A program made the position numbers and the translations under genes. From the NCBI GenBank assembly GCA_914767715.1, contig OU612065.1, positions 20,830,001 to 20,894,000 of the forward strand: a DNA stretch of 64,000 nucleotides. Reading direction: 5' to 3'. The stretch comes from Membranipora membranacea. Taxonomy: Eukaryota > Bryozoa > Gymnolaemata > Cheilostomatida > Membraniporidae. Each line of letters begins with the position of its first letter. The first letter of the stretch is position 1. Positions 24,601-35,460 of this stretch are shown here, in pieces. The notes under the pieces were generated by a model, which saw nothing but the letters and a program-made list of their open reading frames with translations, was not told where the DNA came from and did no database searches.

Positions 24601-27600
24601 ATTTTGTTTTAAAACATTTTTACTTTTAACAGTTCAGTACAAAGTTTACTACTACCCCACACTGATGCAGTTTTGAATTATCTACATCATAAACAACCTT
24701 ATATTGTTATAAACAACCTTTTACCACTTTCGTTTCTCTCCCTTGTTCTGTTCAGTAAACAGCCTCTCTAGATAAGCTTTGCTAATGGAGAACATCAACA
24801 AAGCTTGTCAAGACAGGCTAGCATCGATATTGCCTCCACAGAGATCTCACTTATTTGAATTGTGTTTTTTTTTAGGAAAATCAAGCACAGCCAGATTGTC
24901 AGCGGAGTCAAGTGGTACAACTTCTGGTTATCGACCTTCACCTGGGATTTCATCAACTATCTCATACCATCACTGCTAACTGTTATTGTGTTTGCTATCT
25001 CAAAAGTAGACAGTTTTGCCAGTAAGTAAAAATAATAAACTTCGCACCTACCAATTGTCTTATTTTTGTTTGTGTCAAGTTACTATGAATTGAAAAAAAT
25101 AGAATCTCTGGTATTTTATTACCGCTGTAAATGTATAGAACAATGAGTTAGTGTCAAGTGTTATGGCTTTACCGCGTCAACCGCATGGCTTGACCATAAT
25201 AATAAAAATTGTATTGTAGTAATAAATAATACTATTATTATCATCATTATATGTCCATGTGCTTGCCTGGTTGAAAGTGTGAATGGATTCTAAGTAATTT
25301 TTTCACAACACATCTGTTATAATATATATTTCTATTTATATATATAATATATCTAATAATGATCTATAATATTATTTATAATATATCTATAATTATATAT
25401 AATAATATTTGTAATATATCTCAATATATATTTTCAGGTATAGCAGATGGGAATAAACAGCCAGCGTATATAATTGTACTGATGATCATGTATGGCATGG
25501 CGTTCCTTCCTAATATGTACCTGCTGCAGTTTATGTTTACTGGACCCGCTACTGGTTATGTTGTGATGGCATTCTTCAATCTACTGACAGGTGAATACTT
25601 TTTTGCACTGTGCAATCCAGAGTTAATTATGGTTTACAAAATTCCAAAAATGGCCAATTTTTGCATCGAAAACCAAATCCATTTGAGTTGTTGTACAATG
25701 ATTTTAAATGGGATCCCTAAATTTAACGCAATATTAATTATAAAAACCCATCAATACAATAAAATTATTACCATATATCACACAATAACTACCCACGTAT
25801 TTCATCAAATGTTTTACCAAAGTTTATTAATATTTTTTAAACCTGACAGTTTTCATTTGCACGTAATTACAAACAATGTCCAAAGTAAATTACGTTTTTG
25901 TTAAAAATAATGGCTGTTTTGGATGTTAGGTTTTCAGATAATAATTACTTATATTCAGCGCAGAAAGAAATGATAATTCTAATGCTGACTCAACCTTGTC
26001 TGACATTTTATATGAAAAATAAATCAATATTTCCCCATGAATCCCTCATCACATGACTGAGCCATTAATAACAAGGAAGGGAAATTTTCCACTGCCTGAA
26101 TGGACAGTTTTATGGTCTCTGATATATCTCTAATACTTATTAGTTTTCTTTGATACCCTGCAGGTCTGTTCCCCGTTCTCGTTATCTCCATCCTGTTAGC
26201 CATAGAGAGTACTCGGGCTACAGGAAAGGTTCTTGACTGGATATTTATTGTCATACTGCCAAACTATAACATGGGGCAAGGAATCGGCAACATCTACAAT
26301 AACTACGAGTACCTGAATCTGTGCTTCAATAAGTTCCCAGAAGCTTTTGGGTTGGATAAAGGTAAAGAATCACTGGATGATATCTGTGAACTGTTAGATG
26401 ATGCTGGATCAGAATTCCCATGCTGCAAAGGTTAGTTTTAACAATATTGTACTATGAAAACCAAGAGCTGCTGAAAAAAAGTGTTAAGTCATATCAGTTA
26501 TTCAATCACATCAATTCATGGCACGCATAATCTAAGTTAGGTCGTGACTTATGACTTGAATTTATATGGCTTGACCAAAGAGAGACTTTCTTCCGGCTCA
26601 GTAAAAATCTGAACACACTGCTTATGATCTCTTGTCAAGCCAGGGTACAATTGTTGTAAGCTTTGTCTCGTTTTAAAAACCACTGAATATGACAAGGCAG
26701 TTATTGGTATGCGCAGAATTAGAGACTGAATACATTTAAAAATGCACAAAACAACAAAAAATCCCCTACATCGATGATATTTGATAGAATTAATTTGATA
26801 CCCAGTGAGAAAGGTTACCCTTGACTCTTGAACTGGTCAATAAGGAAAAAAATCCAAGTCACTTATGACTTGTTCAAGTGAACAAAAACACATAATTGCT
26901 ACTATTCTCAAATAAAATGATTTTACCTTGTTTATATAGGCAACTGTGGTGGTTCTTGTCTCGACTGGCAGGAAGATTACTTTGACTGGAATAGTCTGGG
27001 TATCGGGCGTAACCTGCTGTTTCTAGCTGTACAGACTGTGTTCTTCTGGCTCCTCATTATCATGATTGAGACTGAGGTTATCAGAAAAATGCTCTACATG
27101 TGCAGACCAAAGAAAGAAGTTACTGAAGATCTGTGAGTTTTATTTCAATATAGCTAAAATAATGGTCATAGAAAGCTATTTCCGTGTTTTATTAAGTCTA
27201 TGGCTATTTCCGAAACACCAACAGAATAGAAAGGATGATAAAGCACAGGAACATCTGGATAGGCAGGAGACCTGAGGTGATAGTTATCCCACACTTCCTG
27301 TTGAAAAGAGGTAACAGCGTTCACAGAGAGTGGTCACCTCTCAATCCACCAATTACCCGAATGCGCTCCTCTAGGCCATATATGGGATTGGACAGTATCA
27401 ATTTCATTCATTTATAAAACATAAATTTGAGTATTCTCATGTATACCACCATTCGGAGCTAAGACCTAATGTCCAATTCCTTATTGTCAAGCAGTCCACT
27501 TCTCTTCTCACTACATGCCAGCCAACTGAATGATGTCTTTTAGATCTGAGGTACAAGAAGACGATGATGTGTTAGCTGAGAAGGAGAAGGTACAAGTTGC

Positions 27601-29909
27601 CATTGAGAATCAACAGCAGGGAGAGAACCAGGTCGTCATATCTGGACTTACTAAGTACTTCCTCACAAGGAAAGCTGTCAATGATGTCTCCTTGGCTATA
27701 CCGAAAGGAGAATGCTTCGGTCTGCTTGGTAAGCTTATATGTTGGCAGTTTTTTGTACTGGAGTAATTATGTGTCTGTTAAGATTTTCATGTATAATTGA
27801 ATGTGATTGTTGTATTGTTCAACATCAGTTTTCTCAAAAAGATCACATTTCATCATTGTAATGAATACGTAGCCTGGTCCATTTGGTACTGGGCTAGTAA
27901 TGTTTTCAGGATGAATGATATCAACATAAGTGGTCAGCCTAACACACCGCAAGCAAGGTTTGCATATTAAATTCATATGTTGTAACTCTTGTTCTAGGCG
28001 TAAACGGCGCTGGTAAGACAACTACCTTTAAAATGTTGACTGGGGATGAGACAATATCTGGAGGTACGGCCTACATGGCGGGAAAGAATATCCGTAAAGA
28101 TATCCATCAGGTGCAGAAGACCATTGGTTACTGCCCTCAGTTTGACGCACTGATTGATCAGATGACTGGTGAGGAGATGTTATACATGTACGCCAGACTG
28201 AGAGGTGTACCTGAGCCTAATATACCTGGTATTGTAGATGATCTTCTTACTGCTCTTCTACTCAATAAGCACAAGAAGAAGTACACTCGAGATTACAGGT
28301 AATAACTTGTTTTATGTAAGATGAATGTTTGGATGGTCAATTCAGATATGATTTGTCCGTAAGGGCTCCTGCAAAGTTTTCTACACTCACTTATCGAGAC
28401 TTCCTCCAAGCATTATATAAGAAAATATCAAGTTATGTAATTGTGAATCTTTGATCCATAATTTGATCCAAAATATCCGATTTTCTTGGCATATTGAGAT
28501 ATAAATACATATCGAATCTATGATTGAACCAATGAACTCATTGATTGAACCTATCCTTATGGTGATAAAGCTTTCTGGGGCTACCCTCTCTATTTGTGTG
28601 TATAGATAACTCTCCATATTTATGCAGTGGTGGAAATAAGAGAAAGTTGAGTACAGCTATAGCTTTGATGGGAGATCCTCCGATTGTGTTCCTCGATGAA
28701 CCGACAACAGGGATGGATCCTGTGGCCAGAAGGATGTTGTGGCAGGCTTTATCTAAAGTCAGAGATAGCGGAAAAACTCTGATACTTACATCACACAGGT
28801 ACTTTTATCATAGCATTATTTTTTTTAACTAGATTATTCCCAGATATCCTGTGTTTCATATTTTTTTCCCACTTCCCCTTACACATATTTCAAGAATTAC
28901 ATTGGTTAGCTACTGGCCGCTCTTGTCCTAACATGTGATCTTGCTAATTTGATAAACATGCCATCTCTCAACGATTTGGTATATTTTTAGGCTGACTGGA
29001 TCTCAAATAATTTTGTGTCATTTATCCAGCATAAAAATTTTGTGTGTGGTCTGTGACTAATTAATTTCTTACATACTTACAGTATGGAAGAGTGTGAGGC
29101 CCTGTGTACTAGGATGGCTATAATGGTGAACGGAAAGTATAAGTGTCTAGGCAGCACTCAGCATCTTAAGAACAAATTTGGAGCTGGATACACCTTAATA
29201 GCCCGAGTCAGTTACCCTCCAGATGGTGGTATGCCTGATATTAAAGCTGTGGAGAACTTTGTTGATGAAAACTTCCCTGGCTCTCATCTGAAAGACAAGC
29301 ATCAAAATTTGGTGCAGGTGAGTTTGATAAAACATTGTACTACAACTACTTACACATCTCACTATCTTTCTACTTTGGTTGCTCAGGTTGGTGATTCAAG
29401 CGTTGATGAGACCTTTACCTCTTGGCTCCTTCCAGCCTACTTGACTGTTTTGTTTGTCAACTTTTCAAATTAATGAGTTTCACCATAAAATGAGATTGAG
29501 ACATGAATGTCTGAATAGAAGACTGTAAAGGACCTTAAACCAAATTTATCTTTCATTACAGTATCATATAGATAAGGGTGAATTGACATGGGCCACAGTA
29601 TTCAAGAAGCTAGAAGAGAACAAAGAACAGCTGTGTATTGAAGACTATTCTGTGAGTCAGACCACACTGGAACAGGTGTTCATCAACTTTGCGAGAGCCC
29701 AGGTACCTCCTGACGATGACAAACCTAGCCTTGGTAGAAGGATTAAGCAGACCTGCTGCATCTGCTGCATTCCCGAGTACGTGGTAGCCACCCATGTGCC
29801 TATAAAATCATATAGGAATCTGGACTCTACTATACACGCTTCACCTACAGGTCCACCTACTGTCAATGATACAGAGGAGAACATGGTCAATGGTAAAGCT
29901 TCCACATAA
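9638..29909 (+). CDS. ABCA3: ABCA3-like ATP-binding cassette lipid transporter, 29 coding exons
   Basis: Full-length ABC subfamily A transporter, about 1817 aa (human ABCA3: 1704). Exons: 9638-9974, 10381-10534, 10993-11114, 11762-12012, 13112-13234, 13816-13936, 15583-15756, 16363-16544, 17032-17208, 17707-17809, 18169-18323, 18761-18916, 19404-19614, 20384-20482, 20912-21062, 22062-22219, 22753-22806, 23054-23286, 23658-23819, 24234-24565, 24876-25021, 25438-25590, 26164-26430, 26940-27132, 27544-27728, 27998-28298, 28628-28798, 29083-29317, 29562-29909. All phases agree. Order: first membrane domain with large luminal loop; NBD1 with Walker [10 protein letters not shown] (about 567-575), LSGGQ (about 666) and ILDEP; second membrane domain with the [12 protein letters not shown] motif; NBD2 with GVNGAGKTT (about 1467), SGGNKRKLS and [26 protein letters not shown] and PSYWCGT are ABCA3-type. 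Family members move phospholipid into lysosome-related organelles; that role is inferred here. Intron 2 is GC-AG. Confidence 0.93.
12519..12566. repeat. Short palindrome in ABCA3-like intron 4
   Basis: CATAAACATATAAATA faces TTATATGTTTATG around a short AT loop, flanked by ATCGACC and its near-mirror. Intronic, with no coding role. Confidence 0.55.
13955..14030. repeat. AGTCTGGG...CTCAG dispersed element, copy 1
   Basis: Contains GCAAAAGTCTGGGTGCTCAG. The same block occurs at about 39085-39145 (GGCAAAAGTCTGGGGGGCTC) and 63180-63222 (GGCAAGAGTCTGGGAGCTCA), each after a G/C-rich stretch. AGTCTG and CAGACT are mirrored, giving a small hairpin in the two more complete copies. Confidence 0.5.
14580..15062. 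repeat. Tandem duplication, two units of about 240 bp
   Basis: The block beginning ATATGACTAGAGATAT at 14581 repeats from about 14821 (ATATGACTAGATATAC). Matching landmarks are aaccaaggccagtcat, gtgttgaatgttccaat, tgctcattgtgatgtctatt and the CCGTCCCAGTTT stretch. It sits in ABCA3-like intron 6. The units differ at many positions, so the duplication is not recent. Confidence 0.8.
16049..16393. repeat. Partial tandem duplication including the exon 8 splice acceptor
   Basis: 16049-16181 and 16196-16393 are copies of one block spanning the end of ABCA3-like intron 7 and the first 31 bases of exon 8 (GSG.QWNNINE). The upstream copy keeps a TTTCAG acceptor at 16148-16149, but its frame stops at 16182-16184, so it is a decoy exon start. 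The downstream copy is the real exon and is interrupted by an inserted inverted repeat at 16275-16326. Confidence 0.85.
16275..16326. mobile_element. Small inverted-repeat insertion with AAT core
   Basis: ATAGACTTAATAA and TTATTAAGTCTAT are exact 13-bp mirrors enclosing an (AAT)n run. Related ends appear at 43645-43703 (CATAGACTTAG ... CAAGTCTATG), and a single arm near 27192 (TATTAAGTCTATGG). The insertion separates the two duplicated blocks, which helps order the events. Confidence 0.65.
16860..16985. repeat. ATACT-rich simple-sequence tract
   Basis: Imperfect repeats of ATACTAT, ATAATAT and similar run for about 125 bp in ABCA3-like intron 8. Confidence 0.7.
25310..25430. repeat. AT-rich low-complexity tract before an ABCA3-like exon
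   Basis: TATATAATATAT-type sequence runs almost up to the TTTTCAG acceptor at 25431-25437. Confidence 0.65.
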
Positions 29910-30255
29910 TTAAATTGTTGGAATTGCTGAGTGGTGCAATTTTTGTGTAATTCGCTTCTGGTGTACATGGTTGTGCAAGCATAGCATAATAATATTTATT
30001 TTTGAGAGCTTTTTATTTTAGAGCTATATTTTTTTTAAGTTAGTAAGGTCATGGATGACTTTTGTTCGGGAATGGTGATCGATGATATCTTGCAAAAATC
30101 CATGTCCAGTGCCGTCTCATTTCAATGCAATTCTGCTCATCACATTCCTGGCATAGCATTCAAATAGATAATATGATGATATAATGAATATTGTGTACTT
30201 CTCTTAATTTTGTTCATTTGTTGTGCTTTCGGGTGTTTTATTTCTGTGATAAAGT

Positions 30256-30266
30256 TTTATTTTATT
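30256..30266 (-). terminator. Candidate polyadenylation signals for TIMM8
   Basis: Two overlapping AATAAA hexamers on the minus strand (TTTATT on the plus strand) lie about 190-200 bp beyond the TIMM8 stop codon. Confidence 0.5.
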
Positions 30267-30455
30267 TATATACAAATGTAAAAGCTTCAAATCGAACTAT
30301 TTTTGGAAATTTTATCACACAACAATGTTTCAACAAGAAAAAGCTAATACAGTTATCCTACAAGTAAGACATGATTGTTTAATGTTTTCAAACTTGTAAA
30401 CTAGCAAACAACAGATTCCTTTGTTGCATATAGTAGCATCACATTTTACATCCAC

Positions 30456-30728
30456 TCAGTTATACAGTTTGGACCCAAAATTGTCAGTCTTTTGTTTCGC
30501 TGCCTGCTGAGTGCCGTAATCAGCCAGTCTGCGCGTCAGTATCTGGTTGGCATCAATGAAGCGCTGCACACAGTTGGTGAGACATTTTTCTTGTTTGCCA
30601 TCCAAATTTCCGATAGTATATGTGATACATTTCTCCCAGCAATCTGCTGTAATATTGTTGACTAGGGTCTGGAACTCGGCTTTTTGCTTCATCTGCAGAG
30701 CAAACTGCTGAATCCGTGGATCATCCAT
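30456..30728 (-). CDS. TIMM8: TIMM8, small Tim chaperone of the mitochondrial intermembrane space
   Basis: A 90-aa protein with the twin CX3C signature: C30-W-E-K-C34 and C49-L-T-N-C53, separated by 14 residues. The text after the second pair, VQRFIDANQILTRRL, is the conserved small-Tim helix. Family members form Tim8-Tim13 hexamers that escort hydrophobic precursors to the inner membrane, and their cysteines are oxidised by the Mia40 pathway. I chose the ATG at 30728 because it gives the expected short N-terminus (MDDPRIQQF) and lies 11 bases after an acceptor-like TTTTTAG ending at 30740, implying a 5' untranslated exon further right. The coding part is a single exon. It converges with the ABCA3-like gene, whose stop is 546 bp away. 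TIMM8 fits better than TIMM13 or TIMM10 because of the CWEKC and FIDxxQ pattern. Confidence 0.9.
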   Translation of the reverse strand: MDDPRIQQFALQMKQKAEFQTLVNNITADCWEKCITYTIGNLDGKQEKCLTNCVQRFIDANQILTRRLADYGTQQAAKQKTDNFGSKLYN

Positions 30729-30799
30729 TCTACTGATATCTAAAAATAAAATGATTGATAAAATTTCATCTGCAGACTGGATATAGTCCATCATACACT

Positions 30800-31360
30800 A
30801 TAATAAATATTTAAACAAGATATTCAAATCAGTCGAGGGAATAGACCACCAATTGGAACTAGGCATAAATTGATCACGTGTACCTGGATCATAAAGTCTA
30901 AAGAGGCCTATACACTAACCAGAACCCTCCAGCAGGGTACCTCGCGAAGTGTGATGTGGGTGATATTAAAACAAGCTTGTGCTTGTGGTTTGAACACCTC
31001 ATGCTCCTGCCTGAGTGTTGTCTGTTTTGGTTCAATGATGGTTCACAGTCATGAAAACAAAGCAATTTAACACACTTGGTTCATACCTCTACACCTTTAA
31101 CCCCCACTTCTGGTGAGTGATATACCCTGTGTATTAATTAACAGTGTCACTTATATCCCCAAAACTTGCAGTAGCTAGTCGTTAATCTGATGAGCATAAC
31201 TAACCAGTGACTGTATTCATATCTTCCAGATTAACTGTATTGATCACTACTGAATATTGAAAGGGCAAGTCCAGAAAGCCATATAGGCCAGCAGCGGCTA
31301 TACATAAAAGGCTCTAAAAATTACATTTGCGTAAGTGTCTTGAACAGAGAAAATTGAAGA
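30800..31360. other. Upstream region of TIMM8, nothing else supportable
   Basis: The TIMM8 promoter and untranslated first exon should lie here, but I cannot place them. No other coding signal is visible. Confidence 0.4.
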
Positions 31361-31367
31361 CTGTATC

Positions 31368-31840
31368 TGGTGTAGTTTTTTATGGCCGTTCTGATGACGC
31401 ATATGTACCATTTCACAAATGGGGCAAAAAGGGGCGAATCCAAGTAAGAAACACGGAAAAGGGGGTTAAAAGGGCGTTTTTTGCAATTTAACTTCTCTTG
31501 GCAAAGTTCATAGAATAAAGCAGTGTCATTGAATTTTTTTTTATCAATATCATGCATATCTTGAGTAGTTTTTGGGAAAATATCATACAGCTAAACCCAA
31601 TGGTTGATGTTTTACAGACAAATTGTAGTCACCCCTCGAACACAGTTGCGGCATAATAATAGGTTTTGTGCAAGCATGCAAGAATAACAGTGATAAATGT
31701 ACTTCTCATGTCATTTTTCATGATTTTTTTATAAAAAGACCCCATCATAAAGTATCTGGTAGCAGTGTAATAATAAATTGAGAATATATGAGAAAGGGGT
31801 GGATCCAGTTGGGATGTGAAAAACAGGTAAACGTTTATGA
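31368..31840. repeat. Duplicated block of about 470 bp, copy 1
   Basis: This pairs with 32108-32567. Shared landmarks include TTTTATGGCCGTTNTGATGN, GCATATGTAC, AAATGGGGCAAAA, ATCAATATCATGCATATCTT, TGTTTTACAGACA, CTGGTAGCAGT and GGTGGATCCAGTT. The divergence is clear, with many substitutions and small indels. Likely two copies of a transposon flank or internal region. Confidence 0.8.
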
Positions 31841-31960
31841 AGTTTTATTCTGGTAAAGCATGTAATCTGATTATGTATTTTGAATTTAATAGCTATTTTA
31901 AATAGCACATAAGTATCACTGCTAAAACAAAACAAAGAAAGGCTGCAAATTCATACTAGT

Positions 31961-32110
31961 TTAAAGGTCAAGGTCTTCATCATCGGTAATTTGGTCATAC
32001 TCATCTTGCTGAGTGTCGTCCCTGCCATTGTCGCATTGAAGGCATCCACACAATTGCGTACAATGCAAACCGGCCTTCAAACATGAGCATCCACCACTTT
32101 TGTCTGGGGT
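31961..32110 (-). pseudogene. Cys-rich C-terminal fragment of a transposon-type ORF
   Basis: The minus strand reads a 48-aa open tail: GGCSCLKAGLHCTQLCGCLQ, then CDN, an acidic DEYDQITDDEDLDL stretch, and a stop at 31963-31961. The C-x-C-x5-C-x3-C-x-C-x2-C layout resembles cysteine-rich tails I associate with invertebrate transposon-encoded proteins; that link is from memory and inferential. It lies exactly between the two copies of the 470-bp repeat, so the whole may be remains of one element. Confidence 0.4.
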
Positions 32111-32567
32111 GGTCTTTTATGGCCGTTGTGATGGCGCATATGTACTATTTTACAAATGGGGCAAAAGGGGGCGGATCCAAGTAAGAAACGGGGAAAAGGG
32201 GGTATATAGAGCGTTTTTTACCATTTAACTTCTTTCGGCAAAGATCATAGAATGAATTGGCGTCATTGAAATTTTTTTATCAATATCATGCATATCTTGA
32301 GTGGTTTTTGAGAAAATATCATACTGCTAAATCCATCTATTGACGTTTTACAGACAGATTGTAGACACCCCTCAAACACAGTTGTGGCATAAAAATAGGT
32401 TTTGCGCAACCTTTCCAGAATAACAGCGATAAATAAACTTCATATGTGATTTTCATAATCTTTTTATAAGAAGACCCTATTATAAAATAACTGGTAGCAG
32501 TCTAATTATGAATTGGGAATATATGGGGACAGGGTGGATCCAGTTAAGATGTGAAAAACTGTTAAGA
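32108..32567. repeat. Duplicated block of about 470 bp, copy 2
   Basis: The second copy of the block at 31368-31840, in the same orientation, begins right after the Cys-rich tail. Confidence 0.8.
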
Positions 32568-32821
32568 TGCGAAAAACAGGTAGAGTCCAGAAACTTTATG
32601 CCAATGAGTGATAAAAAAATTGCATTTAATAATAATTATCTCTCTGGGGTTACCTAGAATTGAGAGAAACTAGACCCGAATTTCGCTGCGAATCCAATTA
32701 TGTAAAGTTCATAACTCTCAGAGTGCATATTCTTTCTACAGAGGCTAAGAAAAGACAAAAAAGTTGCAAAATTTCGTTTTTTAATGAGCATTCTGTATGT
32801 GTATTATCTACCAAGGCACAA

Positions 32822-33300
32822 ACAGATCCTCTTTATTGACTTATTGAGAGGTGCAATACAAGTACACACCAGTATAAACAAAGATATATCCACAATGTGA
32901 CCAGTGTCAACGTGAAGGAAAGCAAAGAAAGACGAACTAATGTGCTTATCAAATGCATCGAAAACCTGTATTGATATAATACATTCTTTATCAAGGTAAA
33001 AATCCAGTCAATGACTAATTGGAAGGTGAGATATATGTACAAACATATATAAAATTGTTACATAAAAATACAATAAGTGAATACCAACAATAATATGTCC
33101 TGTGTAAACAAGAAGGAAAGCAAAAAAAAGGAGTATTTCCTGCTGTGAAAACCAGTATTGATAAATACATTCAAGGTACAAATCCTCTTCATTGACTAAT
33201 TGGAAAGTAGATATTGGTACAAGCCTGTATCGAATGAATATATATAGCAGTAAAACACATAGGCCTACCTGCAATGTGACCTATGTCAACGTGTGGGCAT
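32822..33300. repeat. Tandem repeat, about 190-bp units, two to three copies
   Basis: Units restart near 32825, 33003 and 33187 at a TCNTTGACTNATTGGAAG-like sequence. They share a CAATNTGNCC...GTCAACGTG or TGTAAACAAGAAGGAAAGCAAA block and the AACCTGTATTGATA/AACCAGTATTGATA stretch. The units are degenerate and no ORF is preserved between them. Confidence 0.7.
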
Positions 33301-34360
33301 GCAACAAAGGACATCAAGAATATAAAATTCGTGTGAAAACACGCTTTGACACAAATGCATGCAGAGTATTTTTGTACTTGGTCATCTTGTTAAATTTGGT
33401 GCTTGGCAATGATCTATGATCGGAATAGTTATTTTAAGCCTTTTTGCGTGGTTCTTCCTCCTTCGCTGTATCACTGAAATAATGATGAAAATCAAGATTA
33501 AGGAGCGGAAATATAATCGCATAACTGGATCTCAACTCAAGTTAACAGCCGGAGGTAGAACAACCTATGAACAAAAAATGATTCTATCTCACATCACATC
33601 TAGCAGCTAAGTTAAAAAGCTTGCAAAACAAATCTGTTGGAGGAGTATGTTATTCGTATTACAAGCAAGTAAATATATAAACACATATTTTACAAGCAGA
33701 CTCTTCTTTAAATAAAACATAGATGCTGAAATAGATATACACTACAGAAATAACCTATAGTTACCCTAGAGGAGTAATAATTGGCTTAGTTTAGCTAGTT
33801 TATGAGTGACTTAATGTTAGCTAGCGCTAACTTTTGGCAAGCTGAGGTGAGAGTCTAAATGAAGTAAGGCTTGGATGTCACCTGCCTTAGGAGTGTGTGA
33901 AATGGTGAACATCTCCTCAAGCAAACTGTTTGCTCCTCTAGAGTTTTCAAGGTTTTGAACTATCCTTCACCTTTCATAAGTCTTCCTGGAATAGTATTTG
34001 ATGGTAGTGTGCCTCTTGCCACATCATCAGAGTTTTCAAATATATAATAGTAAGCTCTCTTTTTCATTAGCTTGAGCCACTTGGTACAAGCCAGCTGAAA
34101 AAAAAAACGAATCGAGCATCTCTAATTCATAAACACTGAACAGTAAAGAGTAACCAAGCTGTCGCCTTGTTTCCGTTGTCATCATCACTACTAGATGTAT
34201 CTTCATTCTAAATACATAAATGATAGTTTGATAACACTGCTATCACAACACATTAACACTACTAATAATGCTAACAGCAGTGTTACGCCTTGCTAGTAGT
34301 AACAGCAATCCAGTCCCACTAGCATTAAAAGGCTGATGAGTAACTGGCATGCTTTAAATG
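33301..34360. other. Intergenic DNA, nothing supportable
   Basis: There are small ORFs on both strands, including a hydrophobic one at 33416-33610, but none has a recognisable domain or supporting gene structure. Confidence 0.4.
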
Positions 34361-34379
34361 TAGTGATTTGGACCACAGT

Positions 34380-34495
34380 CCTTCTGTAGTTGGTGCAAGT
34401 CCAGTGGTCGAGTGCCCCAGTGGTCGAGGCCTTTTCTCTCTTAGGCCTTGACCACTGGGGCACTCGACCACTGGACTTGCACCAACTACAGAAGG
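34380..34495. repeat. Near-perfect 52-bp hairpin
   Basis: The left arm 34380-34431 (starting CCTTCTGTAGTTGG) and right arm 34444-34495 (ending CCAACTACAGAAGG) are reverse complements at 51 of 52 positions, with a 12-base pyrimidine-rich loop. The arm itself holds an internal direct repeat, CCAGTGGTCGAG. Short direct repeats (TGATTTGGAC) flank it at about 34364 and 34500, resembling a target-site duplication. Transcribed RNA would form a long perfect stem. It may be a fold-back transposon or a hairpin RNA source. Confidence 0.85.
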
Positions 34496-35460
34496 CCTGT
34501 GATTTGGACTGGAGTAAGCTGTAATAGCGAAGTTACTCCTTGCTGAAAGTAAGGTCAACAATTACATAGACCTATTTTTTTTACGTAAACCCAATCCTTT
34601 TAAATTATTGATTTTCTAATAATATTGATAACCTACCATCACATTGAAACACCTGGGATGAGGATAGGCTACTAGTACTAGAAGAGACACTAGTATGTTC
34701 ATGAAATAAACAAATAAATGTACTTGTAGTAAACAAAAACATTGAAACCTGAAAGTGAACTAAACTAATTCTATCACAATCATTCATCTTAACACTCACA
34801 TTTTTCCTGGTGTGGGCTTTCTGTGCAGCTACTAGTTTTGTTATGCAAATCTCAGATAGCAGATTTTGTGAGCATAGAAAGAATGTTTGTTTCTATTGTC
34901 ATCATTCTCCATTCTATCACAATATATATCCCATGATCATATCAATGAACTAAGGTTTAGTTCATTGATCATATGCATTATGATGGTAGCTTATCTCTCT
35001 GATCCAGAGTAATTCAGTAGCTTCCTGCTGCTCAGGCTGTTTGTCTAGCAAAACCCAATCCTCAGCTTTGCTCAGAGCATTGTCCAGTTGCTGTTGTGGC
35101 AATTTAATCAGTGGATTTTATCATATGCTCTGTGTTGTGGGAATTGATGCAGCAAGCCTCATGGTTGGCGGCCATCTTTTATAAACAAAAATGCTCTGCA
35201 CTGTCATTGGCTAATCATCAAAATTATCCATTTTGATTGGTTAAATGTTGCCAAGTAACTTTTGCAAGTTAGTTCTGCAGAAATATTGTAGAATCTGCAT
35301 CAGAAATAATTTTAGCAAAACATTATTTATTGCCCCACTTATGGAATAGTACCACTTCAAAAATCCAAACAATAATAAATATCATTTGATTATTTGCTAT
35401 TAATTTTCTCTGTTCATCATCCTTACACACAATGAAACAATATTGAGGTGCTGCTGCTGG
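34496..35460. other. Intergenic DNA with a palindrome
   Basis: Holds an AATGAACTAA/TTAGTTCATT palindrome at about 34932-34976, related to the one at 8460. Otherwise no coding signal is visible. Confidence 0.5.

Noticed and set aside
25359-25904. 181-aa open frame
   Set aside because: Only its middle (25438-25590) is an ABCA3-like exon; the ends are AT-rich intron read-through.
32822-33300. Possible CRISPR-like array
   Set aside because: Units are about 190 bp, diverged throughout and lack short identical repeats with unique spacers; the genome is eukaryotic.
34325-34561. 78-aa minus-strand frame
   Set aside because: It is a translation of the 52-bp hairpin arms, so both halves repeat by construction; not a gene.
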